This document shows, one piece after another, positions 11,540-21,440 of a stretch of 64,000 bases of DNA. Location of the stretch: contig OW203726.1 in the NCBI GenBank assembly GCA_934045075.1, positions 6,966,860 to 7,030,859 on the forward strand. Direction: 5' to 3'. Both the position numbers and the translations under genes were made by a program. Numbering within the stretch: position 1 is the stretch's first letter; each line of letters opens with the position of its first letter. The notes below the pieces were generated by a model. The model searched no databases. It was not told the DNA's origin and saw nothing but the letters and a program-made list of their open reading frames with translations. This stretch comes from Yponomeuta sedellus (Eukaryota; Arthropoda; Insecta; Lepidoptera; Yponomeutidae).

Positions 11540-13850
11540 ATGGAATTTGAAGTCACAGGTATGTATTATTAATTTACTTTACTATTTTGCCTTTTCCTTC
11601 TACATTTTTTTTTTAAATAGAGTGCTACGCCAACGTGGCATTTTTTATGTATTTATGTCTGTATATTTTTTACGTTGAAGCTTTTACTTATGTTTGTACC
11701 TACTTGTACCATTCAATTTGGTATAGAAATATGGGTTACAATGTCTACTACTAGGCCTCTCCAAATTTAGCTGCGTCATGCTGCGTCTGTAAGGTGCAGC
11801 CAGGTGCTACGCCGCGCGCCTGAACGCGTAGCAGGCGCGTAGCACTTGCTACGAAACATGTATCTATTTTGATCCGCTTTTAACGTATTTTTATTTTGTT
11901 TTAGGTACTAGTATTAAGTGTTCTTTCAAAAGAATGCTTGTACTAGATACTTGGCTGTCTATTAAAGACAGCAAATCTGAACTGGAGCGTTGGCATCGAG
12001 TTTTTCGAGACCTAATACAATTGCTGCCTGATGTTGAGAATTACATTGCTGATGACTTGGAAAAAAGAGTTACTAAAGTTTGTACAAGATTGGTAGCAAT
12101 TTGGAAGCAAGTCACGCGCAACCATTCTCGCATGGTCTCTAAGTACGGAGACTGGCTGAACGAAATTGAAGTTTGCGTTCTGCCAACTTGTGCAACAGTA
12201 GGGAGCCACAACACCCAACGGCCAGCAGCAGAAGCTTCGACAAGCACCCAACAGCACCAGCACAGGAAGGACTTTGAGGAATGTAGCAAGAGATCAAAAC
12301 GCCGCAGGCTTGCAGAGTTAAGTAAAGTAGACAGTTCTGCGATAAATTCTTTGTTGGACGATTCTAGTCTATCTAACGCCGCTGCATCTTTAAATTTCAG
12401 CACTGACGAAGTCTTGTCTCTTATAAATGAGACAAAACTGACTAAACATCAGTATCTTTTGGTGAAAGACTTCGTTAATGCAAAATCACCTAATGCATTA
12501 CCATCTTATCAAAAAGTGTTAGAAGCTAAGAAGCGGTGCTATCCATCGCAAGAGTTTATCACGGAATCATCTGCTGAAGTAGAATTACAATCATTGTTAG
12601 ATCATACTGCTTGCCGGATACTAGAATCCCAAAAACCCGTTTTGAATAATATTGACCCTAATAAAGAATTTGTTTTGATTGGAAAATGGGGTTTCGATGG
12701 GAGTACGGGGCACAGCGAATATAAACAGATTTTTGGAGATTCTGGTATCGATGATGATGGCAGTATGTTTGTTACTTCATATTGTCCTCTTCAATTGGTT
12801 TGTAAGTCCAATACCTCCGACCCAGATCAAATAGTTTGGAAAAATCCGCGCCCTTCTTCCACCAGGTATTGTAGGCCTATTCGATTCCAATTTGCCAAAG
12901 AATCCAAAGACCTTTCTGTGCAAGAAGAAGCTTATTTCAAGACTAAAATTGATAGTTTACAACCGACTTCTTTCACTCACGGTGAATATGAAATAAAAGT
13001 GCAGCATTCTTTACAATTAACCATGGTTGATGGTAAAGTGTGCAGTGCTCTGAGCGATACATCTTGTAGTAGATGTTATATTTGTGGTTCAACTCCAAAA
13101 GAGATGAATGACATTGATAAATCGCTGAGCAAAACTGCAGATAGTGGTACCTATCAATTTGGACTATCTCCTCTTCACTCGTATATCCGATTCTTCGAAT
13201 ATTTAATTCACGTTTCTTATAGATTAGACATAAAGAAATGGCAGGTACGTTCTTCAGACGAAAAAGCTCTTCTTGCACAAAAAAAACAACATGTGCAGCA
13301 ACAGTTTAGGCAGAAACTTGGTCTAATAGTCGACAAACCGCGAAGTGGAGGAAGTGGCACATCTAACGACGGAAACACTGCCAGAAAGTTTTTTTCTAAC
13401 TCAGCGGTTTCAGCGGAAATTACTGGATTAGATAAAATCCTTATTGACAGATGTCATAATCTGCTGCAGTGTCTTTCGTCGGGATACAAAATTAATAACG
13501 CCACTTTTAAAGAGTATTCTCTAGAAACAGCACGTAAACTTGTTGCTACCTATCCATGGTACAACTTGCCATCGTCTGTACATAAGGTCCTCATTCATGG
13601 GTCGGAAGTAATTGAACACGCATTATTGTCAATAGGTGAGCTTTCGGAAGAGGCCGCCGAATCTTGCAATAAATTAATCAAACTCTTCAGGCGTGACAAC
13701 ACGAGGAAAATGTCTCGGGTTGTCACAAACACCGACTTGATACATAGACTTCTCCTTAATTCGGATCCTTATATTTCTAGTTTAAGAAGGTTACCACAGA
13801 AGAAGAAGTCTATTCTATCAAAAGAAGTATTAAATTTGTTGTCGGTTTAG
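11540..13850 (+). CDS. Transib transposase (RAG1-core-like), two exons
   Basis: Exon 1 is 11540-11558 (MEFEVTG, last codon split), the intron is 11559-11904 (GT...TTTTAG), and exon 2 is 11905-13850. The joined frame is about 654 residues. A second in-frame ATG at 11934 gives 638, and numbering here uses that ATG. The family cuts and joins element ends by DDE chemistry and is the accepted relative of the RAG1 core. The visible triad is D255 in KWGFDGSTGH, D366 in TMVDGK and E576 in EEAAESCNK. Zinc ligands are C381/C384 (CYIC) and H550/H555 (HKVLIH), with the same five-residue His spacing as RAG1 H937/H942 and the same 21-residue gap from the second His to the catalytic Glu. Residues 100-125 are basic and low-complexity, a possible nuclear signal. 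No stop or frameshift is present. The intron is inferred from splice sites and frame continuity. Confidence 0.93.
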
Positions 13851-14061
13851 GAAAAAATGTAAAAAATAAGATAGGTATTTATGTTATTTTTTACATAACT
13901 CCTATTATGTAAATATAATATTTTTTGTCCAATTGTGTGTTTGTACTTAGATGTTAGTTAAGTATTTACTTTATTTGTAATATAAAATGTAAATAGTAAG
14001 GTTTAATAGTTATTAAGTTGCAAACCTTCTTTTAAGTGTAATAAAAATGCATAATTTTGTA

Positions 14062-14067
14062 AATAAA
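14062..14067 (+). terminator. Poly(A) signal of the Transib gene
   Basis: AATAAA about 210 bp after the stop codon and about 150 bp inside the right end of the element, in the sense orientation. Confidence 0.6.
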
Positions 14068-14162
14068 ATAAGCTTTTTAAGATTATTTTGTTTTTTTTTT
14101 ATTGTGTTATGGCTTAAAGTATTACAAAACACCATAATAATAATAATCAGCTATGACAACGA

Positions 14163-14220
14163 CAGTCATTATTATCGCGAAACCCTATGACCGCTACTCT
14201 TAGGGCGTGGAACCAGTGTG
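14163..14220 (-). repeat. Transib right terminal inverted repeat
   Basis: Read inward from 14220: CACACTG, a 21-base spacer, block GGTCATAGG, 13 bases, block AATGACTG. The first spacer is 10 bases longer than in the left end. Confidence 0.85.
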
Positions 14221-14225
14221 CAACG

Positions 14226-15592
14226 TTTGTTATTGTTTACGCATATCGGAGGTCAGACTCTTATTTAAAATATTATAAGAAAACATTTTTCAAAGTCATG
14301 GTAATTCCTACCACTACGAATTTGGAGTTTCGAGCAAAAGGTCGGAAATTTTGAATATTTAAAAATATGTTACATATACCACTATCGATAAATCATTAAT
14401 AATACTGTTTTTCACAACCGGAAAAACTTTCTTTCAAAATGTAGCTAACTAACGATATCTACTATCTAATGTAGTATAGAAAAACCGAAAAAGGTAGATG
14501 GACTCCACGTCTGTTGGTCGTTTGTGTTTTAAGCTTCCAATAGATCGTGTTCAGTGCTTAGAGTAAAAAGCAAAGCGAATTCTGATATTTCTTGCAAAAC
14601 TTTAATGTTTTTTGTCAGTCACACCTTTACAAACTGTAGGCGTATTGTGCTGTCACGATTGTATAGGGGTTGGACAAACCTTCTTCATCTTCTACTCTCG
14701 TTTGAGTTGCACTGGACACTGTATCTAGAATTTATGTCTAAGCTTTTTTACATTGTCTGTGCTCTGGATACATAAAGTTCTATGATATTCAGGAATAATC
14801 ACTACACAGGCCGACGACCACTTTGGCGGTTTTTATTATAAATTTTTGTTGTGTGCTATAGGGACTGCACTGTACCAAAAGTAAAAATGGTAAGCGATTA
14901 CCTGTTACAGTTCCAGAGATAAAGCCAGACACAGACGTCGTAGGCAAAGTAATAGGGTCCCATTTGCATACTTTGGCTACTGAACTATGTTGTCTTATTT
15001 GATACGAGTGTTTGCTCGCCAGTTAGGGACTATCCACATAACAACACGCCAGCAACGTGCAGGCGCACTGTCTAGATCTGTCCCATTGCATAGTTCTAAT
15101 CGAAAGAGCAGGACTGTTCGTAATACAGGTATTTACTTAGTATACGGGGTCTTTACCCTTTTAAATTGTGAAATGTTATAATAACATTTTATTTATTTAT
15201 TGCAGGGCCCTGGCTTTCTCTCAGGGAGGGAGTAAGACTCAAATTCAATGTTAAAAGTAATGCCTCTGTCAGACACATGTTTAAGTGAAACCCCGTATGA
15301 CTAACGCTTAACTTTAGGGCTTAAAAAAGGTCTCGCCAAAATGCTAATAGACAATTCAGATTCATTTATCTACGACGTTGCAGAAACAACGGTTGTTTGC
15401 AACGACGAGACCAGTTGTAGTCTATAGTCAAATATAGTCAAAGTATTTTTTTATGTAGGTACATATTGTAGTTCGTTTTTATCAACAGAATGTTGATTTA
15501 CTCGACGGCAGGAAACAAGAGCAGAAAATAAACGACTACCGCGAAGTTCCTCTGACATGAGAACAAGGTTTTTGTTTGACAGTCTAATAGAT
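14226..15592. other. No gene recognised
   Basis: Flank of Transib. Mixed AT-rich sequence with short open frames only (14554-14775, 14987-15181) and no domain resemblance. Confidence 0.45.
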
Positions 15593-15722
15593 AGATAGAT
15601 AGAGAACACTTTATTGTACATAAAAATGGAAATTACACAGATATTTCTTAACCTAAGAGTACAGACGGCGGCCTTATCACTAAAAGTGATCTCTTCCAGA
15701 CAACCTTCGTAAGCTATCAACT
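15593..15722 (-). repeat. R1 interspersed repeat tail with (CTAT)n end
   Basis: Reads on the minus strand: AGAGATCACTTTTAGTGATAAG, TCTTAGGTTAAGAAATATCTG, ACAATAAAGTGTTCTCTATC, ending in CTAT repeats. The same order occurs at 18060-18175 and 56835-56965 (plus). A variant subtype is at 54640, 55066 and 61735. It is the 3' end of a non-LTR element or SINE. Confidence 0.75.
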
Positions 15723-16230
15723 TATCCGACATTTATTCACATAGGTTTTGGAGAGTTATAGCGACACTAAAATCCCTATATTTCTTTATAAATTAAAATT
15801 TAGTTTGATAAAGCCCGGCCACCTGCGGCTGACAAGGGTGTTTTTTGCTCTTGTATTGCAGTCTCTAGCATGGTAATTCTTAAGGATCAATTTAGATTGA
15901 AATCTTGCCGCCCGCGCGTCGGCTCATTCTAACGTGGATAGACCTTCAGTCAGGCGCAAATGACGATGTAATCGCTCAATCGCAACAAAACCGGTGCCAG
16001 CGGGTTAGTTAACACGTCGGCAATGACGGCAATTCATGACCGAATTGCCTGTTTCAGGGGCACTAGGCGAAAGACGGTTTGCACTCTTGTGCGAAGGTAG
16101 CATGACGACGCGATTCGCGCGCCCAAATTTCAACCTATAACAGCGCAGTGTGGCGACATTGACACTGAATAAAATATGTAATTATTTTTTTAGACTATGC
16201 AGAAATAAAAAAAAAGTAGAATTAAGCGGC

Positions 16231-16460
16231 CCACGTAAGCCGTATGGGCCCAGAGAGGTGGGCAAAATTCATCACTAACTGGGTTCCACGCGACGGATAT
16301 CGCAAATGTGGCCGATCTCAGCGGAGATGGCAAGACGACCTCACGACCTTTTTGCTAGGCTGGCAGGAGGTGGCCATGTACAGAGAAGACTGGAAAGAGA
16401 AAGAGGAGGCCTTTGCCCAGCAGTGGGACACAATCCAGGCTATAGAAAACAAAAAATGTG
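16231..16460 (+). pseudogene. RTE-type LINE, C-terminal coding fragment
   Basis: The frame reads RWAKFITNWVPRDGYRKCG, then RSQRRWQDDL and ALEEAFAQQW-like EKEEAFAQQWDTIQ. This is the RTE C-terminal order (W.P..G.R..GRP..RW.DDI, then W...EEAY.QQW). Only the last quarter of the reverse-transcriptase ORF survives. Confidence 0.65.
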
Positions 16461-17132
16461 ACTTTTCAGGGTATCTTACGTAAGTCTTTACTGGGGTTGA
16501 GTGACGCAGATTTGTATTTTTTAAAGCCACTCCATAGATACATATTTTTACGCTTTGGAAACGTAAAATGGATAACCCAACTCAGTGGACAGTTACATAG
16601 AATAGATTGGTTGTTCATTTGACATGTTAGCGCCACAAATGGCGCGACTCGCGTTGTCATGCTACCTGTGCTGGTGCCCCGTTGGTAAACAGTTCAGCAT
16701 ATTTCTATCAGAAATTAATGAAATCATTAGCAAATACAATATAATTATGTAAGCTCAATAACAAAATTATTTAATCAGACTATAGTCTCAGATATTATCA
16801 GAATCTGTCTCAGATATTATCAGAATCAGACTATCAGAATAAATTTTGTTTATTTATGAATACAACAGATATGAAATTGCATAACAACAAATGTCAGATG
16901 ATGTTAGCAGTGTCAGTATAAATATTAAAACATTTTTTACTGATAAAAAGTAATTGCTTGTTGTTTCAGACAGTTTGCATGGGCATATTTATAAATTTGG
17001 GTTATCAAACAATTTAATAGGGGCTATACTGATAAAGGCAATTTTTTTTTGACTGCCTACACACTAGACTACCAAAACAGAGGTTGTATGTTCGATTTCC
17101 GCTGAAGGTTACCATCACATCACATCACGCTT
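16461..17132. other. No gene recognised
   Basis: AT-rich. The phrase CTCAGATATTATCAGAATC is directly repeated at about 16788 and 16809. At 17060-17110 a tRNA B-box-like TATGTTCGATTTCC hints at an old SINE. Confidence 0.4.
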
Positions 17133-17341
17133 CATCACACTAATCATACATAGGCGAAAGTTTGTGAGTGTGTATGTTTGTTACTTCTTCACGTCTAAAC
17201 GGCTGGAGCGATTTTATTCAAATTTGGTATAGACTTAGCTGACACTCTGATTAACACATAGGCTACGTTTTATTGCGGGAAAATATCTTATTCCCATGGG
17301 AAAATCGATAAGCCGCGGGTAACACTGCGGGCCACAGCTAG
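17133..17341 (+). mobile_element. Non-autonomous Helitron (degraded copy)
   Basis: Shares the family text GGCGAAAGTTTGTGAG, ATGTTTGTTACT, ACACATAGGCTACG and GATAAGCCGCGGGTAAC with the better copy at 63335-63754, and ends CCACAGCTAG (17338-17341) followed by T. The 5' end is mutated. Confidence 0.6.
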
Positions 17342-17599
17342 TACTTGATATACATACTGCCTCACTCTGGATATATTTCCACATTTGTGATACCATTAAG
17401 TAGTACCATACGGCGATAATAGTTAGACCTGAGACTACCGTACCTAGGCCCATAGTGGTACATAGCAAGCGCTGAGGTACGGTAACACTTCAGACACTAG
17501 GTTTTCCTTGCGTTTTATTTCACCATCAGCGTGTGGTATTGCTACTATAACTTGAATATACCAATATAACTTCAACATAAATGTACATATAAAACAAAG

Positions 17600-18175
17600 T
17601 CATTGGTGCATGTCGAGGTTCGAACATACGACCGCCTGATTGAAAAGCCGCCTTTACACCGCCACCGCCGCTTCTGTACTATACTGCAATCCTAACCATA
17701 ACGATAACTGCATGCAAGTCACTGTTGAGAAAAATGTGACTAAAGTGTTTTTTCGTGTCATGCTTATGATAATGAAGTCTGTGATTAAGATGAGTATTAT
17801 ATTTTACAGTTATTTTGTGTAATGCGTTACGACTTTTATTAGAGAATGCCAAACAATAAGAACAGTAATTATTTATACTTTGTATGTTTTGAACTATACA
17901 CTTTGAATTATAGAGTTTAATTGAATTTTTTTAATGCCTCTGGTCTAGCCGTCGTCTGATTACCATGCCAGAGGCCATGCATTCGATTCTCTTTGGGGGC
18001 CACCATAAATTTGTATGAATGGTCTAAGGACTCCAATATATTGCTCCAGTCCACCCAAAGATTGTCTAGAAGAGATCACTTTTAGTGATAAGGCCGCCGT
18101 CTGTACTCTTAGGTTAAGAAATATCTGTGTAATTTATTTTTTTAAGTACAATAAAGTGTCCTCTATCTATATCTA
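17600..18175 (+). mobile_element. SINE/LINE-tail composite
   Basis: A tRNA-like head at about 17936-18000 (CTAGCCGTCGTCTGATTACC, then B-box-like GCATTCGATTCTC) runs into the R1 tail at 18060-18175 (AGAGATCACTTTTAGTGATA ... ACAATAAAGTGTCC, CTAT repeats). An older inverted B box (GAGGTTCGAACATACGACC) lies at 17612-17634. Confidence 0.55.
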
Positions 18176-19481
18176 ATCCTGGGTGTATATCCATGTTTTT
18201 GATCTCCTTGATTGGGTACCTTAGCACAGGGTATCCTAGTTTGGGATCAGGACAAGAGATTGTGTTATTTATATTATTATTTCTTTACGTTATGCCTAAT
18301 AAAGGAAAGTTTTCTAGTGGAAAAATATCAATTTCCCTCAGAGGCAAATACAGCTATCTTGTTTAAACATTGATTCCGAATATGCTATCAATTTTGAGCA
18401 AATTGTCAGGTACTGATATTATTGCTAGGACGGCAGCACATTCTACTTTGGGATGAGGACGAGTTTAGTGTTTGTGTTGTCTGGAAGTTTTTATTATAAC
18501 TTTATCTTTGTATCTTTCTTTTTTTTGACACTTACTACCTAGAGATTGGTGCACGCATTGAATCGAGGTCCTCATTTTTTTGAAGTTATTGAATTTATTT
18601 TGTACCTATTTGAGTCAAATTTTTATTTTAATAAAATTTCAAACTTTTAATAAAACAACTTTAGACTGATGCACAAAAATGATAACTAATCCATAAAATC
18701 TCTAGGATTCCCTAAAGATTAAAGATAATGCACAAAACAATGTGTTTACCATTCAAACTATTTTCATTATACAAATAAAAAAATTTGTCCATTGAAGGGT
18801 TAACTAAAGGATCAATCACTTTAAAATATGGATTGCCCATCACAAGACATAAGATTAGAGATAACTTTTGACTACAACTCATTTACATACTTATTTTGGA
18901 ATGAGAGATAGCAAAAAAAAGTAGTCTTGTATAAAAACAATCCTAGTTCAATATTTAACCAAATTTCTTATATTGGGAAAGTATGTACCAAATCGCTATT
19001 TTAAAAAGCAATAAAAAGTATTTTCATAGAAGGACAAATAGACATAACACATAGGAAATGTTCAATGTGTATGAATATTTAAGATTTATATTTCAAATAA
19101 AAGTGAATACAGCCCTGCTTAAGCAATAAGTGTTAATCTTAAACCAAATCAATGTTATCTAAGATAGCAGACACTGTATACAATACAGTGTTCTTCCTTT
19201 CTTTTTGTCTTTCAATCTTCAACTGCCTGATAGGAGAAATCAGTGGCCAAATCCAGCACATAATTTAATAATTGACACTTTTTTCATCTAGACTCATAAG
19301 TAACGAATAAAAATAAATAATTTAGTGACAAGTTGGTTTCAGCCTAAGAAAAATACCTACCAACTGATGATAACAAGAACTGAAGATGACCATGGTAGAA
19401 GACCTTTGCCTATCCTCCTCCAATGAAAAAAAATGGTATACTTGTGGTTTCATTTACACAGGAAATAATTAAAATTCTTAC
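18176..19481. other. Intron of the elongase gene; nothing else recognised
   Basis: Lies downstream of the 5' splice site of the elongase exon (minus strand). A fragment CAGGGTATCCTAGTTTGGGA (18227-18246) recurs loosely at 48942 and belongs to a SINE body. No further elongase exon is visible here. Confidence 0.45.
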
Positions 19482-19675
19482 CTGGGTCGGTTCTGCATGT
19501 AATATTGTCCCCCCCAGATGAAGGCCATGTACACCCCCACGTAGTAGAATGCGACAGTCCAGTTTTCCGTCATCCATTTCCGCGAATTCTGATGAATAAA
19601 CTCGCTCTCAAAGTCGAAAATATAAGAGTAATTCGGCGTTACTTCGAGGTTGTAGGTCATTTTGGCACTTCCCAT
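19482..19675 (-). CDS. ELOVL6/Baldspot-type fatty-acid elongase, first coding exon (partial gene)
   Basis: The family catalyses the condensing step that lengthens C12-C16 acyl-CoA in the ER membrane. The exon encodes 64 residues plus two bases, starting MGSAKMTYN at an ATG in good context (AAAATGG) and ending QNRP-AG|gtaag. The conserved ELOVL6 N-terminus is plain: NYSYIFDFE, RKWMTENWT, then the first membrane segment (FYYVGVYMAFIWGGQYYM) and QNRPR. The HxxHH catalytic box lies in later exons that I do not find down to position 1, so the first intron may exceed 19 kb and contain the Transib element. A longer frame upstream (to 19726) begins with GTG and is not used. Confidence 0.85.
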
Positions 19676-20581
19676 TTTATTTGGCTTATTTTCCGTCGGT
19701 TTAAAATTCACGCAAAGAGAAAGCACGGTGCACCATGCGGGTTAGATTCCAGTCACATTCATCACCGGTCTAGATAGCTAACCTATCGTTATATCACAGA
19801 TGAGTAACTTCAATCTCCGTAAGGGAACAGGCGATGAAATTTATGTGGGCTGCTGCCGCTGCCGTTCTATTTTCGGTAATGACCGCAGTACGGTTTTAAG
19901 TTGACTATTTATTTGCACTGACGAGTAGTGACGAGGCGTCGGCTAGCTTCCGATCCGAACTTAAAAAATAAACTCATCACAGCAGGACGAGAAGACGGAA
20001 AATGATTTTTTTTTTGAAGAAGTGATTCATTCAAGAGTGAATGAACGGAGCGATACCTCGCCTTCTTCAAATCAATCACCCACGCACGTCAGGTCACTCA
20101 GTGTTGCCATTGTATTGTCAAGTAACGAGGTTCCTCCACTGCCGACGCCGCGCCGCCGGCACTTAAAACTGGAAAAAATAGTTGTAGGTACTTTCCGCCA
20201 TTTATACATTATTGCTTTATTCATTATTTATTTGTTAACTATTTTGTTCTCGTTTTGTAGAGGAAACTTGAAACTACTCTTTAACGAAGAATTAAATTCG
20301 TCTGATGACTACTCTACTTTACTTGCTATCCAAAAAACCGTCATTGTCATCATCTATGTTTTCATTTGTCCTTTTTCATTTTTCTTAAGATGTCCCCGTA
20401 CATTCGTTGACCGCCCTGTGTTGTTATTACAACCACATAAAAAAGAGTAGAAGTCGTAAGTGGGCGGTACCCGCGTGCTTCACATTAGCAATGTATTGCC
20501 TATGCGTAGTCGGTGACAGTTTTGTTGACTGCAGTTGCCGTGCGCTTCTAGTAGAGAAAAAATGGTGAAAACTTTATTAAA
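19676..20581. other. Upstream region of elongase gene
   Basis: Expected to hold the 5' UTR and promoter of the elongase on the minus strand, and possibly upstream sequence of the THAP relic on the plus strand. A 142-codon frame (20022-20450) begins with GTG and has no family resemblance, so I do not call it. Confidence 0.35.
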
Positions 20582-21440
20582 ATGCCTTGTTATGCTGTGT
20601 TAGAGAGCAAAAATAAAAGTTGGGGACCAAAATATACCGATCATGCCGTAACATTTCATCTGTAAGACGTATTTCATTGTATTTTTAATTAAATTTGTAA
20701 TGACATGAACACGGAAACCAATCCGAAAATGAGAAAGTGAAACCACCTTTATTTACTGGTTAATAAAGTTAAATTTTCATCGAAGAAAGTACGTTCTCTA
20801 GAAGTTTCTGTCAATATTTGTATTCTACTCAATTACGGATGGGGGCACACATGATAAAAATCTATCGATAATAATTGTCTATGACGTAGTAGTCATACAT
20901 ACTTAACGGTACTTAGGTATTGTAAATTCCAATTCGTCTAAGTAGGTAAAATAATTATTGTTATTTTATACCTACTTCCTAAGTGCCTTGTCAAATGCTT
21001 CCGGTCGCCGGGCCGGGTAAAGTAGTAATGTATGAGCTCCGGTCGCCGGCTGGTCGTTGTGCATGTGAAAACTGTCATTGGAGCACAGCTAGATATAGTT
21101 TTTCTTCACCAGTTTATCAGTGACTGAAATATCTAAGAAACTATCAAAGTAATTTTAATCAAATACAACAGAAAACTGTGGCAATGATACAACAACCCTC
21201 TCGGAATCAAAACAATTTGGAAGTAAGTTTTCGTTTAGTTTTCCTAAGAAACAGAATACGAAAGTAAAATGGATAGCAGCGATAGGAAGGCAAAATTGGT
21301 TCCAAACGACGATGAGCACAATATATTCAGAGCATTTTCATGAACACTTCATAATAACTAAAAAAAGGCGGAAGGGGGCACTTATGCAGCAATACCAGAA
21401 AAAAATGTGCTTCACTTCCAGGTTAGACTCTTGCGTATAA
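20582..21440 (+). pseudogene. THAP-domain gene relic (two exons)
   Basis: Exon 1 (20582-20661) encodes MPCYAVLESKN ... AVTFHL and ends at a good donor (CT|gtaag). After an intron of 577 bases, exon 2 starts at 21239 after TTTAG and reads FPKKQNTKVKWIAAIGRQNW then TIYSEHF. The two join in frame to give VTFHLFPK, the standard THAP layout (MPxCAVxxC...FHxFPK...W...I.R.W.P...iCs.HF). THAP domains are C2CH zinc fingers that bind DNA, found in P-element transposases and host regulators. Here the second Cys has become Ser (LESKN) and the third Tyr (IYSEHF), so zinc binding should be lost. A stop follows at 21438-21440. I see no downstream transposase. Confidence 0.65.

Larger units (their letters stand above)
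11277..14220 (+). mobile_element. Complete Transib-superfamily DNA transposon
   Basis: A 2944-bp element flanked by a perfect 5-bp direct repeat CAACG (11272-11276 and 14221-14225), the target-duplication size of the Transib superfamily. The ends are imperfect inverted repeats: CACGGTGGTACC on the left against CACACTGGTTCC read inward from the right, then shared blocks GGTCATAGG and AATGACTG. The first seven bases resemble the V(D)J signal heptamer CACAGTG, as is known for Transib ends. Between the ends are a TATA box, a two-exon transposase gene and a poly(A) signal, all in one orientation. Nothing in the sequence predicts inactivity. The element is on the opposite strand to the elongase exon at 19.5 kb and may lie in that gene's first intron. 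Confidence 0.95.

Noticed and set aside
12012..12403. Open frames on the minus strand inside the transposase
   Set aside because: They are antisense shadows of the transposase reading frame, as is 12973-13278.
11934..13850. RAG1-like frame as a domesticated host gene
   Set aside because: Inverted ends and a perfect 5-bp duplication tightly enclose it, so a transposon copy is the direct reading.
19676..19726. Longer N-terminus for the elongase
   Set aside because: The extension begins with GTG; the ATG at 19675 has good context and matches the expected family start.
20022..20450. 142-codon open frame
   Set aside because: It starts with GTG, has no family resemblance and lies between two better-supported features; probably chance.
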